Shown: piece after piece, positions 52,874 to 61,870 of the stretch
Layout: every line of letters begins with the position of its first letter
Numbering within the stretch: the first letter of the stretch is position 1
Assembly: GCF_003610405.1 (NCBI RefSeq)
Contig: NZ_RAQC01000001.1
Location: 620,001 to 684,000 of the forward strand
Origin: Microbacterium sp. AG238
GTDB lineage: Bacteria > Actinomycetota > Actinomycetes > Actinomycetales > Microbacteriaceae
DNA length: 64,000 nucleotides
Reading direction: 5' to 3'
Notes under the pieces: model-generated
Told to the model about the DNA's origin: nothing
Database searches by the model: none
Seen by the model: the letters and a program-made list of their open reading frames with translations, nothing else
Position numbers and translations under genes: made by a program

Positions 52874-54562
52874 TCAGTCCTTGTCGGCCGACACCGCGAT
52901 ACGCACGTCGAGCAGGAAGTCGAGCGGAAATGAGCCGAACAGCAGCCGGCCGGCCGCATCCGCCGCCTCGCGAACGGCCGCCGCGGCCGCCTCGGCGTGC
53001 TCGGCCGGGGCATGCACGATGATCTCGTCATGGAGGAAGAACGCGAGGTGCGCCCGCGCCGTCACGGGGTGACCACCGACGCTCGGAAACACCGCGAGCC
53101 GTTGCCGGAGGTCGGCCAGCCAGGCGAGCGCCCAATCGGCCGCCGTCCCCTGGACGACGAAGTTCCGCGTGAAGCGGCCGCGCTCGCGCGCCCGTGATCG
53201 CGCGAGCGTCTTGATGGCATCGGAGGCCTCGGGCTCAGCGGCATCCGCGTGGAGATCCCGCCATGCCGCCGAGGGTGCCGGACTCGTGCGGCCGAGCAGG
53301 GTGCGCACCGAGCCGCCCTCCTCGCCCACCCGCGCCGCGTCGTCGACGAGGGCCATCGCGCGGGGGTAGGCACGGCGCAGCGACGGGACCAGGCGCCCGC
53401 TGTCACCGGTGGTGGCTCCGTACATCGCGCCGAGGAGCGCCATCTTCGCCTCCTGACGCGATGGGACGGTACCGCGGGCCACGATGCCCTCGTACAGGTC
53501 GCGCCCGCGAGCGGCTTCCGCGAGCGCCAGGTCGCCGGACATCGCGGCGAGGATGCGGGGCTCGAGCTGAGCGACGTCGGCGATCACCAGCTGCCATCCC
53601 GGGTCGGCCCGCACCGCCGGCCGCAGCATCCGCGGCAGCTGAAGCGCTCCCCCGCCCGACGACGCCCATCGGCCCGTGACCACGCCACCGGGGACGTAGA
53701 CCGGACGGAACCGGTCGTTCGGGATCCACTCGTCCATCCATGCCCAGCCGTTGGCGCTGAGCAGGCGCGTGGCACGCTTGTACGCCAGGAGCGGCTCGAT
53801 CACGGGATGCTCATGACGCTGGAGCTCCCACTTGCTCGTCGACTCCACGAGCACGCCGACCCGGTGCAGCGAACGCAGCAGACGCGGTTGCGAGTCGAGA
53901 CTCGCCGTCGGGTCATCGAGAGCCGCACGCACCCGGTCGGCCAGGTCGCGCACGCGGCTCGGCAGCTCCCCCGGGCGCGGCCGTGGCCCGAGCGCATCAG
54001 CGAGGATCGCGTCGTGCACCTCGCGACTCCAGGGGACGCCCGCGACGTGCAGCTCGACCGCGACGAGCGCTCCGGCGGACTCGGCAGCCGTCAGCAGACG
54101 CAGGCGTCCGGGGTCGATCGCGCTCGCCATCGCGCGCGTCTGCCGCGAGAACTCCGCCAGCGTCGCGTCGAGATCGTGCGGGAGCGCGTCGGCTGCGGGT
54201 TCGAGTGCGAACAGGACGTCACGATCGGATGTCGGGTCTTCCGGCGAGGCATCCCAGACGGCGGCGGCACGGAGTTCGGCGGGATCGGCGACGAGCGAGC
54301 TGTCGCGCAGGATCGCATGGCACAGGCGCAGGTCGTGGCACCGCGCCACCCGAACGCCGGCGGCGAGGATGCCGTGATACCAGGCCGTCGTGTCGGACCA
54401 GATCCACCGCGCATCGGGATCTGCTGCGACCTCGCCCGCCAGCTCTCGAGCCGCGACACGATGACGCTCGATCACCGCGCCCGCGGCATCCACCGACGCG
54501 ACGTCGAGGTCGCCGTCACCGCGGCGCCCGACCGCGCGCCAGCGGACGCGCGGGGTCGTCAT
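52874..54562 (-). CDS. family A DNA polymerase-like protein (bifunctional 3'-5' exonuclease/DNA polymerase)
   Basis: A 562-residue short family A DNA polymerase. Motif A is DVAQLEPRILAAMSGD near residue 331, motif B is RQEAKMALLGAMYGATTG near 370, motif C is HDEIIVHAP near 512. There is no 5'-nuclease domain. The N-terminal third is the place of a 3'-5' exonuclease domain, but the usual D-x-E metal residues are not evident, so that activity is doubtful despite the usual annotation. It is a stand-alone accessory polymerase distinct from full PolA. The start lies 7 bp after the zinc-ribbon gene, in the tRNA-Val transcription unit. Confidence 0.88.
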   Translation of the reverse strand: MTTPRVRWRAVGRRGDGDLDVASVDAAGAVIERHRVAARELAGEVAADPDARWIWSDTTAWYHGILAAGVRVARCHDLRLCHAILRDSSLVADPAELRAAAVWDASPEDPTSDRDVLFALEPAADALPHDLDATLAEFSRQTRAMASAIDPGRLRLLTAAESAGALVAVELHVAGVPWSREVHDAILADALGPRPRPGELPSRVRDLADRVRAALDDPTASLDSQPRLLRSLHRVGVLVESTSKWELQRHEHPVIEPLLAYKRATRLLSANGWAWMDEWIPNDRFRPVYVPGGVVTGRWASSGGGALQLPRMLRPAVRADPGWQLVIADVAQLEPRILAAMSGDLALAEAARGRDLYEGIVARGTVPSRQEAKMALLGAMYGATTGDSGRLVPSLRRAYPRAMALVDDAARVGEEGGSVRTLLGRTSPAPSAAWRDLHADAAEPEASDAIKTLARSRARERGRFTRNFVVQGTAADWALAWLADLRQRLAVFPSVGGHPVTARAHLAFFLHDEIIVHAPAEHAEAAAAAVREAADAAGRLLFGSFPLDFLLDVRIAVSADKD

Positions 54563-54569
54563 CGACGGA

Positions 54570-55301
54570 TCACAGACCGGATTCGTCGGTGCGGACGAGG
54601 ATGCAGCCGCACTCGGGGCACGTGACGACCTCGTCGTCAGCAGCCTGCGCGATGGCCTTCAGGTCGGTTCCGGAGAGTTCCATGTGACATCCGCCGCAGG
54701 TGCGTCGCTGCAGCAGACCGGCACCCGGTGTGCGCTCGGCGAGGGACTCGTAGCGTGCCAGCAGATCGCCCGGCACCCTCGCCGCAATGGCGGCGCGGTC
54801 ACGCGTCGCGGCGTCGAGGCGTGCCTGCGCCTCTGCGACGGCGGCCTTGCCCTCGGCGCTCAATCGACCGCCCTCGTCGTTGACCTCCGCGATGAGCGCC
54901 TGCTGCGCCGCCACCGCGGCTTCGGCGGCTTCGAGTCGCTCCATGGCTTCGAGCTGAGCATCCTCGAGCTCGCTCTTCCGGCGAGCGAGCGAAGCGATCT
55001 CGTGCTCGAGTCCTTGCGCGTCTTTGGGGTTCGACGTGGCCGCGAGGCGTTCGACATCGCGAGCCGAGCGGGCATCGACGACAGTCACGTCCGAGGCGAT
55101 GCGCTTGAGCTCCGCCTCGATGTCGTCGCGCTTCCCGAGCAGGCCGGTCAGCTCGATGGAGAGCTCATGACGGCGCGCAAGCAGTTCGTTCACTCGCGCG
55201 GCCTGAGCCGGATTGCGCTTCGCGGCCTCCGCTCCGCGGGCCTGCGCGTCGAGACGGGCGATGTCCAGCAGCAGCAGCTGATCTGCGGGGGTGGCTTTCA
55301 T
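54570..55301 (-). CDS. COG1579-type protein: coiled coil plus C-terminal zinc ribbon
   Basis: A 243-residue protein. Residues 15-170 form a long antiparallel coiled coil rich in Ala, Glu and Arg; the C-terminus has a zinc ribbon of C-x2-C (CGGC) and C-x2-C (CPEC), 20-odd residues apart. This is the COG1579 family, proposed to bind nucleic acid; the M. tuberculosis relative is Rv2229c, which also begins MKA. The ATG sits only 1 nt past the 3' end of tRNA-Val, with no room for a ribosome site. If RNase Z cuts after the tRNA, a nearly leaderless mRNA results. It is followed by the polymerase gene after 7 bp. Confidence 0.85.
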   Translation of the reverse strand: MKATPADQLLLLDIARLDAQARGAEAAKRNPAQAARVNELLARRHELSIELTGLLGKRDDIEAELKRIASDVTVVDARSARDVERLAATSNPKDAQGLEHEIASLARRKSELEDAQLEAMERLEAAEAAVAAQQALIAEVNDEGGRLSAEGKAAVAEAQARLDAATRDRAAIAARVPGDLLARYESLAERTPGAGLLQRRTCGGCHMELSGTDLKAIAQAADDEVVTCPECGCILVRTDESGL

Positions 55302-55302
55302 G

Positions 55303-55376
55303 TGGGCCCAGAGAGACTCGAACTCCCGACTCCCTCGGTGTAAACGAGGTGCTCTAACCAACTGAGCTATAGGCCC
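55303..55376 (-). tRNA. tRNA-Val (anticodon TAC)
   Basis: 74 nt. The acceptor stem GGGCCTA pairs with TGGGCCC, with A as discriminator at 55303. The D arm reads AGCTCAGTTGGTTAGAGC, the anticodon arm CCTCG-TTTACAC-CGAGG gives anticodon TAC (reading GUA and wobble Val codons), and the T arm is GGGAG-TTCGAGT-CTCTC. CCA is not encoded. On the minus strand, a TACACT -10 lies 8 nt upstream. The zinc-ribbon gene begins directly behind it. Confidence 0.97.
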
Positions 55377-55384
55377 CTGCTCTC

Positions 55385-55390
55385 AGTGTA
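55385..55390 (-). promoter_or_regulatory. -10 element TACACT of tRNA-Val
   Basis: On the minus strand TACACT ends 8 nt before the first base of the mature tRNA. It is part of the 137-bp region shared with the divergent aceE. Confidence 0.5.
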
Positions 55391-55418
55391 CGAGAGCGCC
55401 GACCCCTCCGAGCGTGGG

Positions 55419-55424
55419 TAGGCT
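55419..55424 (+). promoter_or_regulatory. possible -10 element TAGGCT of aceE
   Basis: TAGGCT lies 89 nt before the aceE GTG and would give an 80-nt leader. Motif-based only. Confidence 0.4.
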
Positions 55425-55513
55425 GTCGTGCGGTGCTTGTGCGCGCCCGACAACGCCCGCGCCCTGCCCGTGGTGATTACCTGGCACGATCTGCCATACG
55501 AGAAAGGTCGCCC

Positions 55514-58243
55514 GTGACTGTCAACGATCAAGACCCCTACTCCCAGGACGCCCTGGACAGCGACCCGGAAGAGACCGGTGAATGGCAGGAGTCGCTGCGC
55601 CAGCTGGTTGACGCGAAGGGCTCGGGTCGCGGTCGCGAGATCATGCTGAGCCTGCTGCAGGCCTCGCACGAGCTGCAGCTGAACGTCCCGCAGGTGCCGG
55701 TGACCGACTACATCAACACCATCGCACCCGAGAACGAGCCGGAGTTCCCCGGCGACGAAGAGCTCGAGCGCCGCTACCGTCGCTGGATCCGCTGGAACGC
55801 CGCCGTCACCGTGCACCGCGCGCAGCGCCCCGGCATCGGCGTGGGCGGTCACATCTCCACCTACGCGTCGTCGGCTTCGCTCTACGAAGTCGGCTTCAAC
55901 CACTTCTTCCGCGGCCCCGACCACCCGTCCGGCGGCGACCAGATCTTCATCCAGGGCCACGCGTCGCCCGGCATCTACGCCCGCTCGTACCTCGAAGGGC
56001 GTCTGAGCGAGAGCCAGCTCGACGGTTTCCGTCAGGAGGCGTCGAAGGCGCCCGACGGCATCCCGTCGTACCCGCACCCGCGCCTGATGCCCGACTACTG
56101 GCAGTTCCCGACGGTCTCGATGGGTCTCGGCCCGATCAACGCCATCTACCAGGCGATGAACAACAAGTACCTCACCAACCGGGGCATCAAGGACCTGTCC
56201 GACTCGCACGTGTGGGCCTTCCTCGGCGACGGCGAGATGGACGAGGTCGAGAGCCGCGGTCAGCTGCAGGTCGCAGCCAACGAGGGCCTCGACAACCTCA
56301 CCTTCGTGATCAACTGCAACCTCCAGCGCCTCGACGGACCGGTCCGCGGAAACGGCAAGATCGTCCAGGAGCTCGAAGCGTACTTCCGCGGTGCGGGCTG
56401 GAACGTCATCAAGGTCGTCTGGGGCCGCGGTTGGGACGAGCTCCTCTCGCAGGATGACGAGGGCGCCCTCGTCCGACTGATGAACACGACCCCCGACGGC
56501 GACTTCCAGACGTACCGCGCCGAGGACGGCGCCTTCATCCGCGAGCACTTCTTCGGGCGCGACGAGCGCACGGCCGCTCTCGTGAAGGACTGGTCGGACG
56601 ACGACATCTGGGGCAAGCTCCGCCGCGGCGGTCTCGACTACCAGAAGGTCTACGCCGCCTACAAGCAGGCGATGGAGCACAAGGGCCAGCCCACCGTCAT
56701 CCTCGCGAAGACGATCAAGGGCTACGGACTCGGTCACCACTTCGAGGGCCGCAACGCGACCCACCAGATGAAGAAGATGACGCTCGAGAACCTCAAGCAC
56801 TTCCGCGACTCGATGCGCATCCCGATCACCGACGCGCAGCTCGAGGAGAACCCGTACCTCCCGCCGTACTACCACCCGGGCGCCGAGGACGAGACGATCC
56901 GCTACATGCTCGAGCGTCGTCGTGAGCTCGGTGGGTTCCTGCCGCAGCGCCGGACGAAGCATGCGCCGCTGACGCTCCCCGGCGACGAGTCGTACGCGCT
57001 GCCGAAGAAGGGCTCGGGCACGCAGGAGATCGCCACCACGATGGCGTTCGTCCGCCTGCTCAAGGATCTGCTGCGCGCGAAGGACTTCGGTCACCGCATC
57101 GTGCCGATCATCCCCGACGAGGCACGCACGTTCGGCATGGACGCGTACTTCCCGACGGCGAAGATCTACAACCCGCATGGTCAGAACTACACCTCGGTCG
57201 ACCGCGAGCTGCTGCTGGCTTACAAGGAGAGCCCGCAGGGCCAGATCCTCCACGTCGGCATCAACGAGGCCGGAGCCGTCGCGGCGTTCACCGCGATCGG
57301 GACGTCGTACGCCACGCACGGCGAGCCGCTCATCCCGGTGTACGTCTTCTACTCGATGTTCGGTTTCCAGCGCACCGGAGACGCTCAGTGGGCAGCCGGC
57401 GACCAGATGGCCCGCGGGTTCATCATGGGCGCGACGGCCGGCCGCACGACGCTGACCGGCGAGGGCCTGCAGCACGCCGACGGTCACTCGCACCTGCTCG
57501 CCTCGACCAACCCCGCCACCGTGTCGTACGACCCGGCCTACGGGTACGAGATCGCCCACATCGTGCGCTCGGGTCTCGAGCGCATGTACGGCGGGAACCA
57601 CCCCGACCCCAACGTCATGTACTACATCACGCTCTACAACGAGCCGCTGGTGCAGCCCAAGGAGCCCGAGGATGTCGATGTCGACGGCATCATCCGCGGC
57701 ATCCACCGCGTGAGCGTCGGCGAGGGCGACGGGCCCCGTGCACAGCTGCTCGCCTCGGGCGTCGGAGTTCCGTGGGCCTACGAGGCGCAGAAGCTCCTCA
57801 AGGACGACTGGGGCGTGGTCGCGGACGTCTGGTCGGTCACGAGCTGGACCGAGCTGCGTCGCGATGGTCTCGCCGTCGACGAGCACAACTTCCTGCACCC
57901 GACCGATGAGCCGCGGACGGCCTTCGTCACGCAGAAGCTGAACGACTCGGAGGGCCCCGTCGTCGCAGTGAGCGACTTCATGCACGCCGTGCAGGACCAG
58001 ATCCGGCCCTGGGTGCCGCGCCGCTTCGCGACGCTGGGCGCGGAGGGCTTCGGCTTCTCCGACACCCGCCCCGCTGCTCGTCGGTTCTTCAAGATCGACG
58101 GCCCGTCGATCGTGGTGCGGACACTCCAGGCTCTGGCCGAGGACGGCGTGGTCGACCGCGGCCTGTCGGCGCAGGCCATCGAACGCTACCGCCTGCACGA
58201 TGTGACGGCAGGCACCAGCGGAAACGCAGGCGGCGAGAGCTGA
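55514..58243 (+). CDS. aceE: pyruvate dehydrogenase E1, homodimeric type
   Basis: A 909-residue AceE, which decarboxylates pyruvate and passes the acetyl group to lipoyl E2. The TPP motif is [19 protein letters not shown] followed by [15 protein letters not shown]. The sequence [23 protein letters not shown] and the H-rich YYHPG and [11 protein letters not shown] blocks are typical of the homodimeric family. The GTG at 55514 gives the usual N-terminus ([10 protein letters not shown]); an open frame extends 27 codons upstream but looks noncoding. AAAGG is the ribosome site. E2 and E3 are the sucB and lpd genes of this window. Confidence 0.96.
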   Translation: MTVNDQDPYSQDALDSDPEETGEWQESLRQLVDAKGSGRGREIMLSLLQASHELQLNVPQVPVTDYINTIAPENEPEFPGDEELERRYRRWIRWNAAVTVHRAQRPGIGVGGHISTYASSASLYEVGFNHFFRGPDHPSGGDQIFIQGHASPGIYARSYLEGRLSESQLDGFRQEASKAPDGIPSYPHPRLMPDYWQFPTVSMGLGPINAIYQAMNNKYLTNRGIKDLSDSHVWAFLGDGEMDEVESRGQLQVAANEGLDNLTFVINCNLQRLDGPVRGNGKIVQELEAYFRGAGWNVIKVVWGRGWDELLSQDDEGALVRLMNTTPDGDFQTYRAEDGAFIREHFFGRDERTAALVKDWSDDDIWGKLRRGGLDYQKVYAAYKQAMEHKGQPTVILAKTIKGYGLGHHFEGRNATHQMKKMTLENLKHFRDSMRIPITDAQLEENPYLPPYYHPGAEDETIRYMLERRRELGGFLPQRRTKHAPLTLPGDESYALPKKGSGTQEIATTMAFVRLLKDLLRAKDFGHRIVPIIPDEARTFGMDAYFPTAKIYNPHGQNYTSVDRELLLAYKESPQGQILHVGINEAGAVAAFTAIGTSYATHGEPLIPVYVFYSMFGFQRTGDAQWAAGDQMARGFIMGATAGRTTLTGEGLQHADGHSHLLASTNPATVSYDPAYGYEIAHIVRSGLERMYGGNHPDPNVMYYITLYNEPLVQPKEPEDVDVDGIIRGIHRVSVGEGDGPRAQLLASGVGVPWAYEAQKLLKDDWGVVADVWSVTSWTELRRDGLAVDEHNFLHPTDEPRTAFVTQKLNDSEGPVVAVSDFMHAVQDQIRPWVPRRFATLGAEGFGFSDTRPAARRFFKIDGPSIVVRTLQALAEDGVVDRGLSAQAIERYRLHDVTAGTSGNAGGES

Positions 58244-58250
58244 CCCTTCG

Positions 58251-59453
58251 GTGACCGACGACAGCTCGAAGGCGGAGACACTCGCGTGGCTCCGCCGGAT
58301 CTCGGGTGATCTGGCCACGGCCACGATCAATCGCCTCGAGGAGACGCTGCCCTGGTACGCCGAGATGCCGCCTGCGCGCCGGTCCTCTGTGGGACTGGTC
58401 GCGCAGGCGGGCATCACCTCGTTCATCCAGTGGTACGAGGACCCGACCTCCACACCGCGCATCGCCGCCGACATCTTCGCCGCGGCCCCGCGCGAGCTGC
58501 TGCGCAGCGTCAGCCTGACGCAGACCCTGCAGCTCGTGCGGGTCACGGTGGAGGTCACCGAAGAACGGGTGGCGCACCGGGGCGACGACGTTCGCGAAGC
58601 GATCCTGAAGTACTCGCGCGACGTCGCCTTCGCCGCCGCCGACGTCTACGCCCGCGCGGCGGAGGCCCGCGGGCTGTGGGACGCGCGCCTCGAAGCCCTC
58701 GTGGTCGACTCGATCCTGACGGGTGAGACCGACGAGGAGCTGCCGAGCCGCATCGCGGCACTCGGGTGGCACGGGCACGGCGCGGTCGCGGTCCTCGTCG
58801 GCACGACTCCCCCGCAGTTCGACGTCGACCAGCTGCGCCGGGCCGCGCGCAAGATGGGCGTCGACGTCCTCGTCGGCGTTCAAGGATTGCGCTTGGTGCT
58901 CGTGATCGGACGCGCCGATCTGCCGGGCCGCGTCGAACCGGTGCCCGAGTTGACCTTCCTCGAGATCGCGGCCCGACTCGAGCCGGGCTTCGGACCCGGC
59001 CATCTGGTGCTCGGACCCACCGTGCCCGCGCTGGTCGACGCGAGCCAGAGCGCCCGCGCCGCCCTGGCCGGCTTCGCGGTCGCGAGCGCCTGGCGTCACG
59101 CCCCGCGCCCGGTCGAGGCGGATGATCTGCTGCCCGAGCGCGCGCTGGCCGGCGACCCCGTCGCCAAGGCCACCCTGGTCGAGCGCATCTACCGTCCGCT
59201 GCTGGCGCATTCGCCCGACCTCGTCGCGACCTTGTGGAGCTACCTCGACAACGGGCGCTCCCTCGAAGCCACCGCACGTGAGCTCTTCGTCCATCCGAAC
59301 ACCGTGCGGTACCGCTTGAAGCGCGTCTCGGACGTCATCGGATGGGACGCCACCGGCCCTCGCGAGGCGCTGATCCTGCAGACCGCACTCATCCTGGGCT
59401 CCATCGGCAACGACCTCACGAGGCGGCGTACGCCGCAGTCGCGCCGGAGCTGA
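58251..59453 (+). CDS. fasR: PucR-type transcriptional regulator, FasR-like activator of fatty acid synthesis
   Basis: A 400-residue regulator with the C-terminal PucR helix-turn-helix at residues 338-364 (ARELFVHPNTVRYRLKRVSD), a GGDEF-like middle region and an N-terminal sensor half. In Streptomyces coelicolor the regulator directly upstream of fabD-fabH-acpP-fabF (FasR, SCO2386) belongs to this family and activates the operon; the position here, 126 bp before fabD, is the same. The GTG start is 7 bp after the aceE stop, so it may be co-transcribed with aceE and so tie acetyl-CoA supply to lipid synthesis. Ligand unknown. Confidence 0.85.
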   Translation: MTDDSSKAETLAWLRRISGDLATATINRLEETLPWYAEMPPARRSSVGLVAQAGITSFIQWYEDPTSTPRIAADIFAAAPRELLRSVSLTQTLQLVRVTVEVTEERVAHRGDDVREAILKYSRDVAFAAADVYARAAEARGLWDARLEALVVDSILTGETDEELPSRIAALGWHGHGAVAVLVGTTPPQFDVDQLRRAARKMGVDVLVGVQGLRLVLVIGRADLPGRVEPVPELTFLEIAARLEPGFGPGHLVLGPTVPALVDASQSARAALAGFAVASAWRHAPRPVEADDLLPERALAGDPVAKATLVERIYRPLLAHSPDLVATLWSYLDNGRSLEATARELFVHPNTVRYRLKRVSDVIGWDATGPREALILQTALILGSIGNDLTRRRTPQSRRS

Positions 59454-59579
59454 CGACACGCAGCCGGAGAGCCGGAGCCGCACTCACGATCGTCGACTGT
59501 ACGGTCGACACAAAGGTTCGCCGCATTGTTGTGACATCGTCGCCAGCGGTCGAGCTGCTGAACTTGGAAGGATGTAACA

Positions 59580-60497
59580 GTGATCATCGCCGTGTTCCCC
59601 GGGCAGGGGTCGCAGTCCCCCGGCTTCCTCGCCCCGTGGCTCGAGCTGGAGGGCGCGCGCGAGCGCCTCGAGCGCTACTCCGACCTCGCCGGAGTCGACC
59701 TCGTCGCCGCCGGCACCGAATGGGATGCCGACCGCATCCGCGACACCGCCGTGGCGCAGCCGCTCATCGTCGCCGCGAGCCTGCTGTCATACGACGCGCT
59801 CGTGCGTGAAGCTGCGCGTCCCGCCGGTGTAGCCGGCCACTCCGTCGGCGAGATCGCCGCACTCGCGGCGGCTGGCGTGCTCGGCGACGACGACGCGATG
59901 CGGCTGGTCGGCCTCCGTGGCCGCGCCATGGCGGATGCCGCGACGCGCGAGCAGACCGGTATGAGCGCCGTCCTCGGCGGAGATCAGGATGCGGTGGTCG
60001 CTCGCCTCCACGAACTCGACCTCACTCCGGCCAACTACAACGGCGGCGGCCAGATCGTCGCCGCCGGCGCTCTCGACGCCCTCGCCGACCTCGCCGCCGA
60101 GCCGGTCGCGTCGACCCGGGTCATCCCCCTGCAGGTCGCCGGCGCGTTCCACACGCGGTACATGGCACCGGCGGTCGAGACGCTCGCCGAGGCGGCATCC
60201 GCGACCTCCGTGAGCGATCCCGCCCTCACCCTGTGGTCAAACCGCGACGGCGCCGTCGTCAGCGACGGCCGCGAGGCGCTCGACCGGCTGGTCACTCAGG
60301 TCGCCTCACCCGTGCGCTGGGATCTCTGCATGTCCTCGTTCGCCGAGCACGGGGTGACCGGCATCATCGAGTTCGCGCCCGCCGGCACCCTCGTGGGTCT
60401 CGCGAAGCGCGCTCTGCGCGGTGTGCCCTCGGTCGCCGTGAAGACCCCCGACGACCTCGTCGCCGCATCCGCTCTCATCTCCGGAGGTGCCGCATGA
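59580..60497 (+). CDS. fabD: ACP S-malonyltransferase
   Basis: A 305-residue malonyl-CoA:ACP transacylase that loads malonate onto ACP for type II fatty acid synthesis. GQGSQSPGFL opens the protein, the nucleophile is S88 in GVAGHSVGEIAALA, and the catalytic His region is VAGAFHTRYMAPAVE. The GTG start has GGAAGGA about 8 nt upstream. It overlaps fabH by 4 bp. The 126-bp leader contains two GTCGAC palindromes 12 bp apart (59492-59497 and 59504-59509), possible regulator sites. Confidence 0.96.
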   Translation: MIIAVFPGQGSQSPGFLAPWLELEGARERLERYSDLAGVDLVAAGTEWDADRIRDTAVAQPLIVAASLLSYDALVREAARPAGVAGHSVGEIAALAAAGVLGDDDAMRLVGLRGRAMADAATREQTGMSAVLGGDQDAVVARLHELDLTPANYNGGGQIVAAGALDALADLAAEPVASTRVIPLQVAGAFHTRYMAPAVETLAEAASATSVSDPALTLWSNRDGAVVSDGREALDRLVTQVASPVRWDLCMSSFAEHGVTGIIEFAPAGTLVGLAKRALRGVPSVAVKTPDDLVAASALISGGAA

Positions 60498-61495
60498 CCG
60501 CCGCCATTCGCCAGGCCACCGGCCCCGCCCACACCCGCATCTACGCCTACGGCGCCGCGCGCGGCCAGAACGCGGTGCCGAACGACGACCTCGTCGGCCC
60601 CATCGACTCGAGTGACGAGTGGATCCGCCAGCGAACCGGCATCGTGACCCGCGTCCGCGCCGATAAGGACACCACGGTCATCGACCTCGCCGCCGACGCC
60701 GTGGCCGAGGCCATCCGGCGCAGCGGCGTGCCCGCCGATCAGGTCGACGCCGTGATCGTCTCGACGATCTCGAACCCCAAGCAGACGCCGTCGGTCTCGG
60801 CGATCGTCGCAGACCGCGTCGGGGCGAACCCCGCGGCGGCCTACGACGTCAACGCGGCGTGCGCCGGCTTCTCGTACGGGGTCACGCAGGCCGATGCGCT
60901 GGTGCGCGCCGGCGCGGCACGCTACGTCGCCGTCGTGGGCGCGGAGAAGCTCAGCGACATCGTCGACCCGACCGACCGCACGATCTCGTTCCTGCTCGGC
61001 GACGGCGCAGGCGCCGCGATCATCGGTCCCAGCGATACCCCGGGCATCGGCCCGACCGTCTGGGGCTCGGACGGGTCCAAGGCCGACGCGGTCGGCATGA
61101 ACCACACGCTCGTGGAATTCCGCGACGGCACCGCACCGTGGCCGACGCTGCGCCAGGAGGGACCGACGGTGTTCCGCTGGGCCGTCTGGGAGATGGTCAA
61201 GGTCGCCCGCCGCGCGCTCGAAGAAGCGGGCATTCAGGCAGGCGACCTCGCCGCGTTCATCCCGCACCAGGCGAACATGCGCATCATCGACGAGTTCGCC
61301 AAGCAGCTCGGCTTGCCCGAGACCGTCGCGATCGGTCGCGACATCGAGACCACCGGCAACACGTCGGCGGCGTCCATCCCGCTCGCCACGCACCGCCTGC
61401 TCGAGGAGAACCCCGAGCTGAGCGGCGGTCTGGCCCTCCAGATCGGCTTCGGGGCGGGGCTCGTCTTCGGCGCGCAGGTAGTCGTCCTTCCCTGA
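60494..61495 (+). CDS. fabH: beta-ketoacyl-ACP synthase III
   Basis: A 333-residue FabH that starts fatty acids by condensing acyl-CoA with malonyl-ACP, setting chain type. The active cysteine is C123 in YDVNAACAGFSYGV; the His and Asn are in FIPHQANMRIID and TTGNTSAASIPLA. The ATG overlaps the fabD stop (ATGA) and has GGAGGTG before it. In Microbacteriaceae FabH uses branched starter units, in keeping with iso/anteiso lipids; that specificity is known for the group, not shown here. acpP follows after 75 bp. Confidence 0.96.
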   Translation: MTAAIRQATGPAHTRIYAYGAARGQNAVPNDDLVGPIDSSDEWIRQRTGIVTRVRADKDTTVIDLAADAVAEAIRRSGVPADQVDAVIVSTISNPKQTPSVSAIVADRVGANPAAAYDVNAACAGFSYGVTQADALVRAGAARYVAVVGAEKLSDIVDPTDRTISFLLGDGAGAAIIGPSDTPGIGPTVWGSDGSKADAVGMNHTLVEFRDGTAPWPTLRQEGPTVFRWAVWEMVKVARRALEEAGIQAGDLAAFIPHQANMRIIDEFAKQLGLPETVAIGRDIETTGNTSAASIPLATHRLLEENPELSGGLALQIGFGAGLVFGAQVVVLP

Positions 61496-61514
61496 TCGGG
61501 CGGGCCCCCGCACC

Positions 61515-61520
61515 TAGACT
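61515..61520 (+). promoter_or_regulatory. internal -10 element TAGACT before acpP
   Basis: TAGACT lies 50 nt before the acpP ATG in the fabH-acpP gap. It would give acpP and fabF extra transcription, fitting the large amount of ACP a cell needs. Confidence 0.5.
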
Positions 61521-61570
61521 GAACAGCGGCCCGCGTCCGGGTCGGTCCAGAGATAACAAGGAGAAACCCC

Positions 61571-61819
61571 ATGGCATTCAGCAACGACGAGGTCCTCGCA
61601 GGACTCGCCGAGCTCATCACCGACGAGACCGGCATCTCGGCCGACGAGGTCGCCCTGGAGAAGTCGTTCACGGACGACCTCGACATCGACTCGATCTCGA
61701 TGATGACGATCGTCGTCAACGCCGAGGAGAAGTTCAGCGTCACCATCCCCGACGAAGAGGTCAAGAACCTCAAGACCGTCGGCGACGCCGTCACCTACAT
61801 CACGTCCAACCAGGCGTAA
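61571..61819 (+). CDS. acpP: acyl carrier protein
   Basis: An 82-residue acidic four-helix ACP. The phosphopantetheine attachment residue is S41 in DLDIDSISMMTIV (the usual DSL is DSI here). It carries the growing acyl chain between FabD, FabH and FabF. A strong AAGGAG precedes the ATG. A TAGACT -10 upstream and a hairpin downstream suggest separate, high expression within the fab cluster. Confidence 0.96.
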   Translation: MAFSNDEVLAGLAELITDETGISADEVALEKSFTDDLDIDSISMMTIVVNAEEKFSVTIPDEEVKNLKTVGDAVTYITSNQA

Positions 61820-61825
61820 CCCCCA

Positions 61826-61851
61826 CCGGCGGGGGCACACGCCCCCGCCGG
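61826..61851. promoter_or_regulatory. hairpin between acpP and fabF (attenuator or partial terminator)
   Basis: CCGGCGGGGGC and GCCCCCGCCGG form an 11-bp perfect stem with a 4-base loop, 6 bp after the acpP stop. No T-run follows, and fabF starts 20 bp later, so it probably reduces read-through or protects the acpP mRNA end. Confidence 0.65.
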
Positions 61852-61870
61852 GGTTCCACCGAGGAGATCC

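Noticed and set aside
55367..58558. A 1063-codon open frame on the minus strand opposite aceE, and similar long frames opposite fadB, pepN, dxs, acnA, parC and glnA
   Set aside because: They are antisense shadows caused by high GC in third positions. They lack family motifs, are rich in Arg, Asp, Val and Leu repeats, and lie over clear genes.
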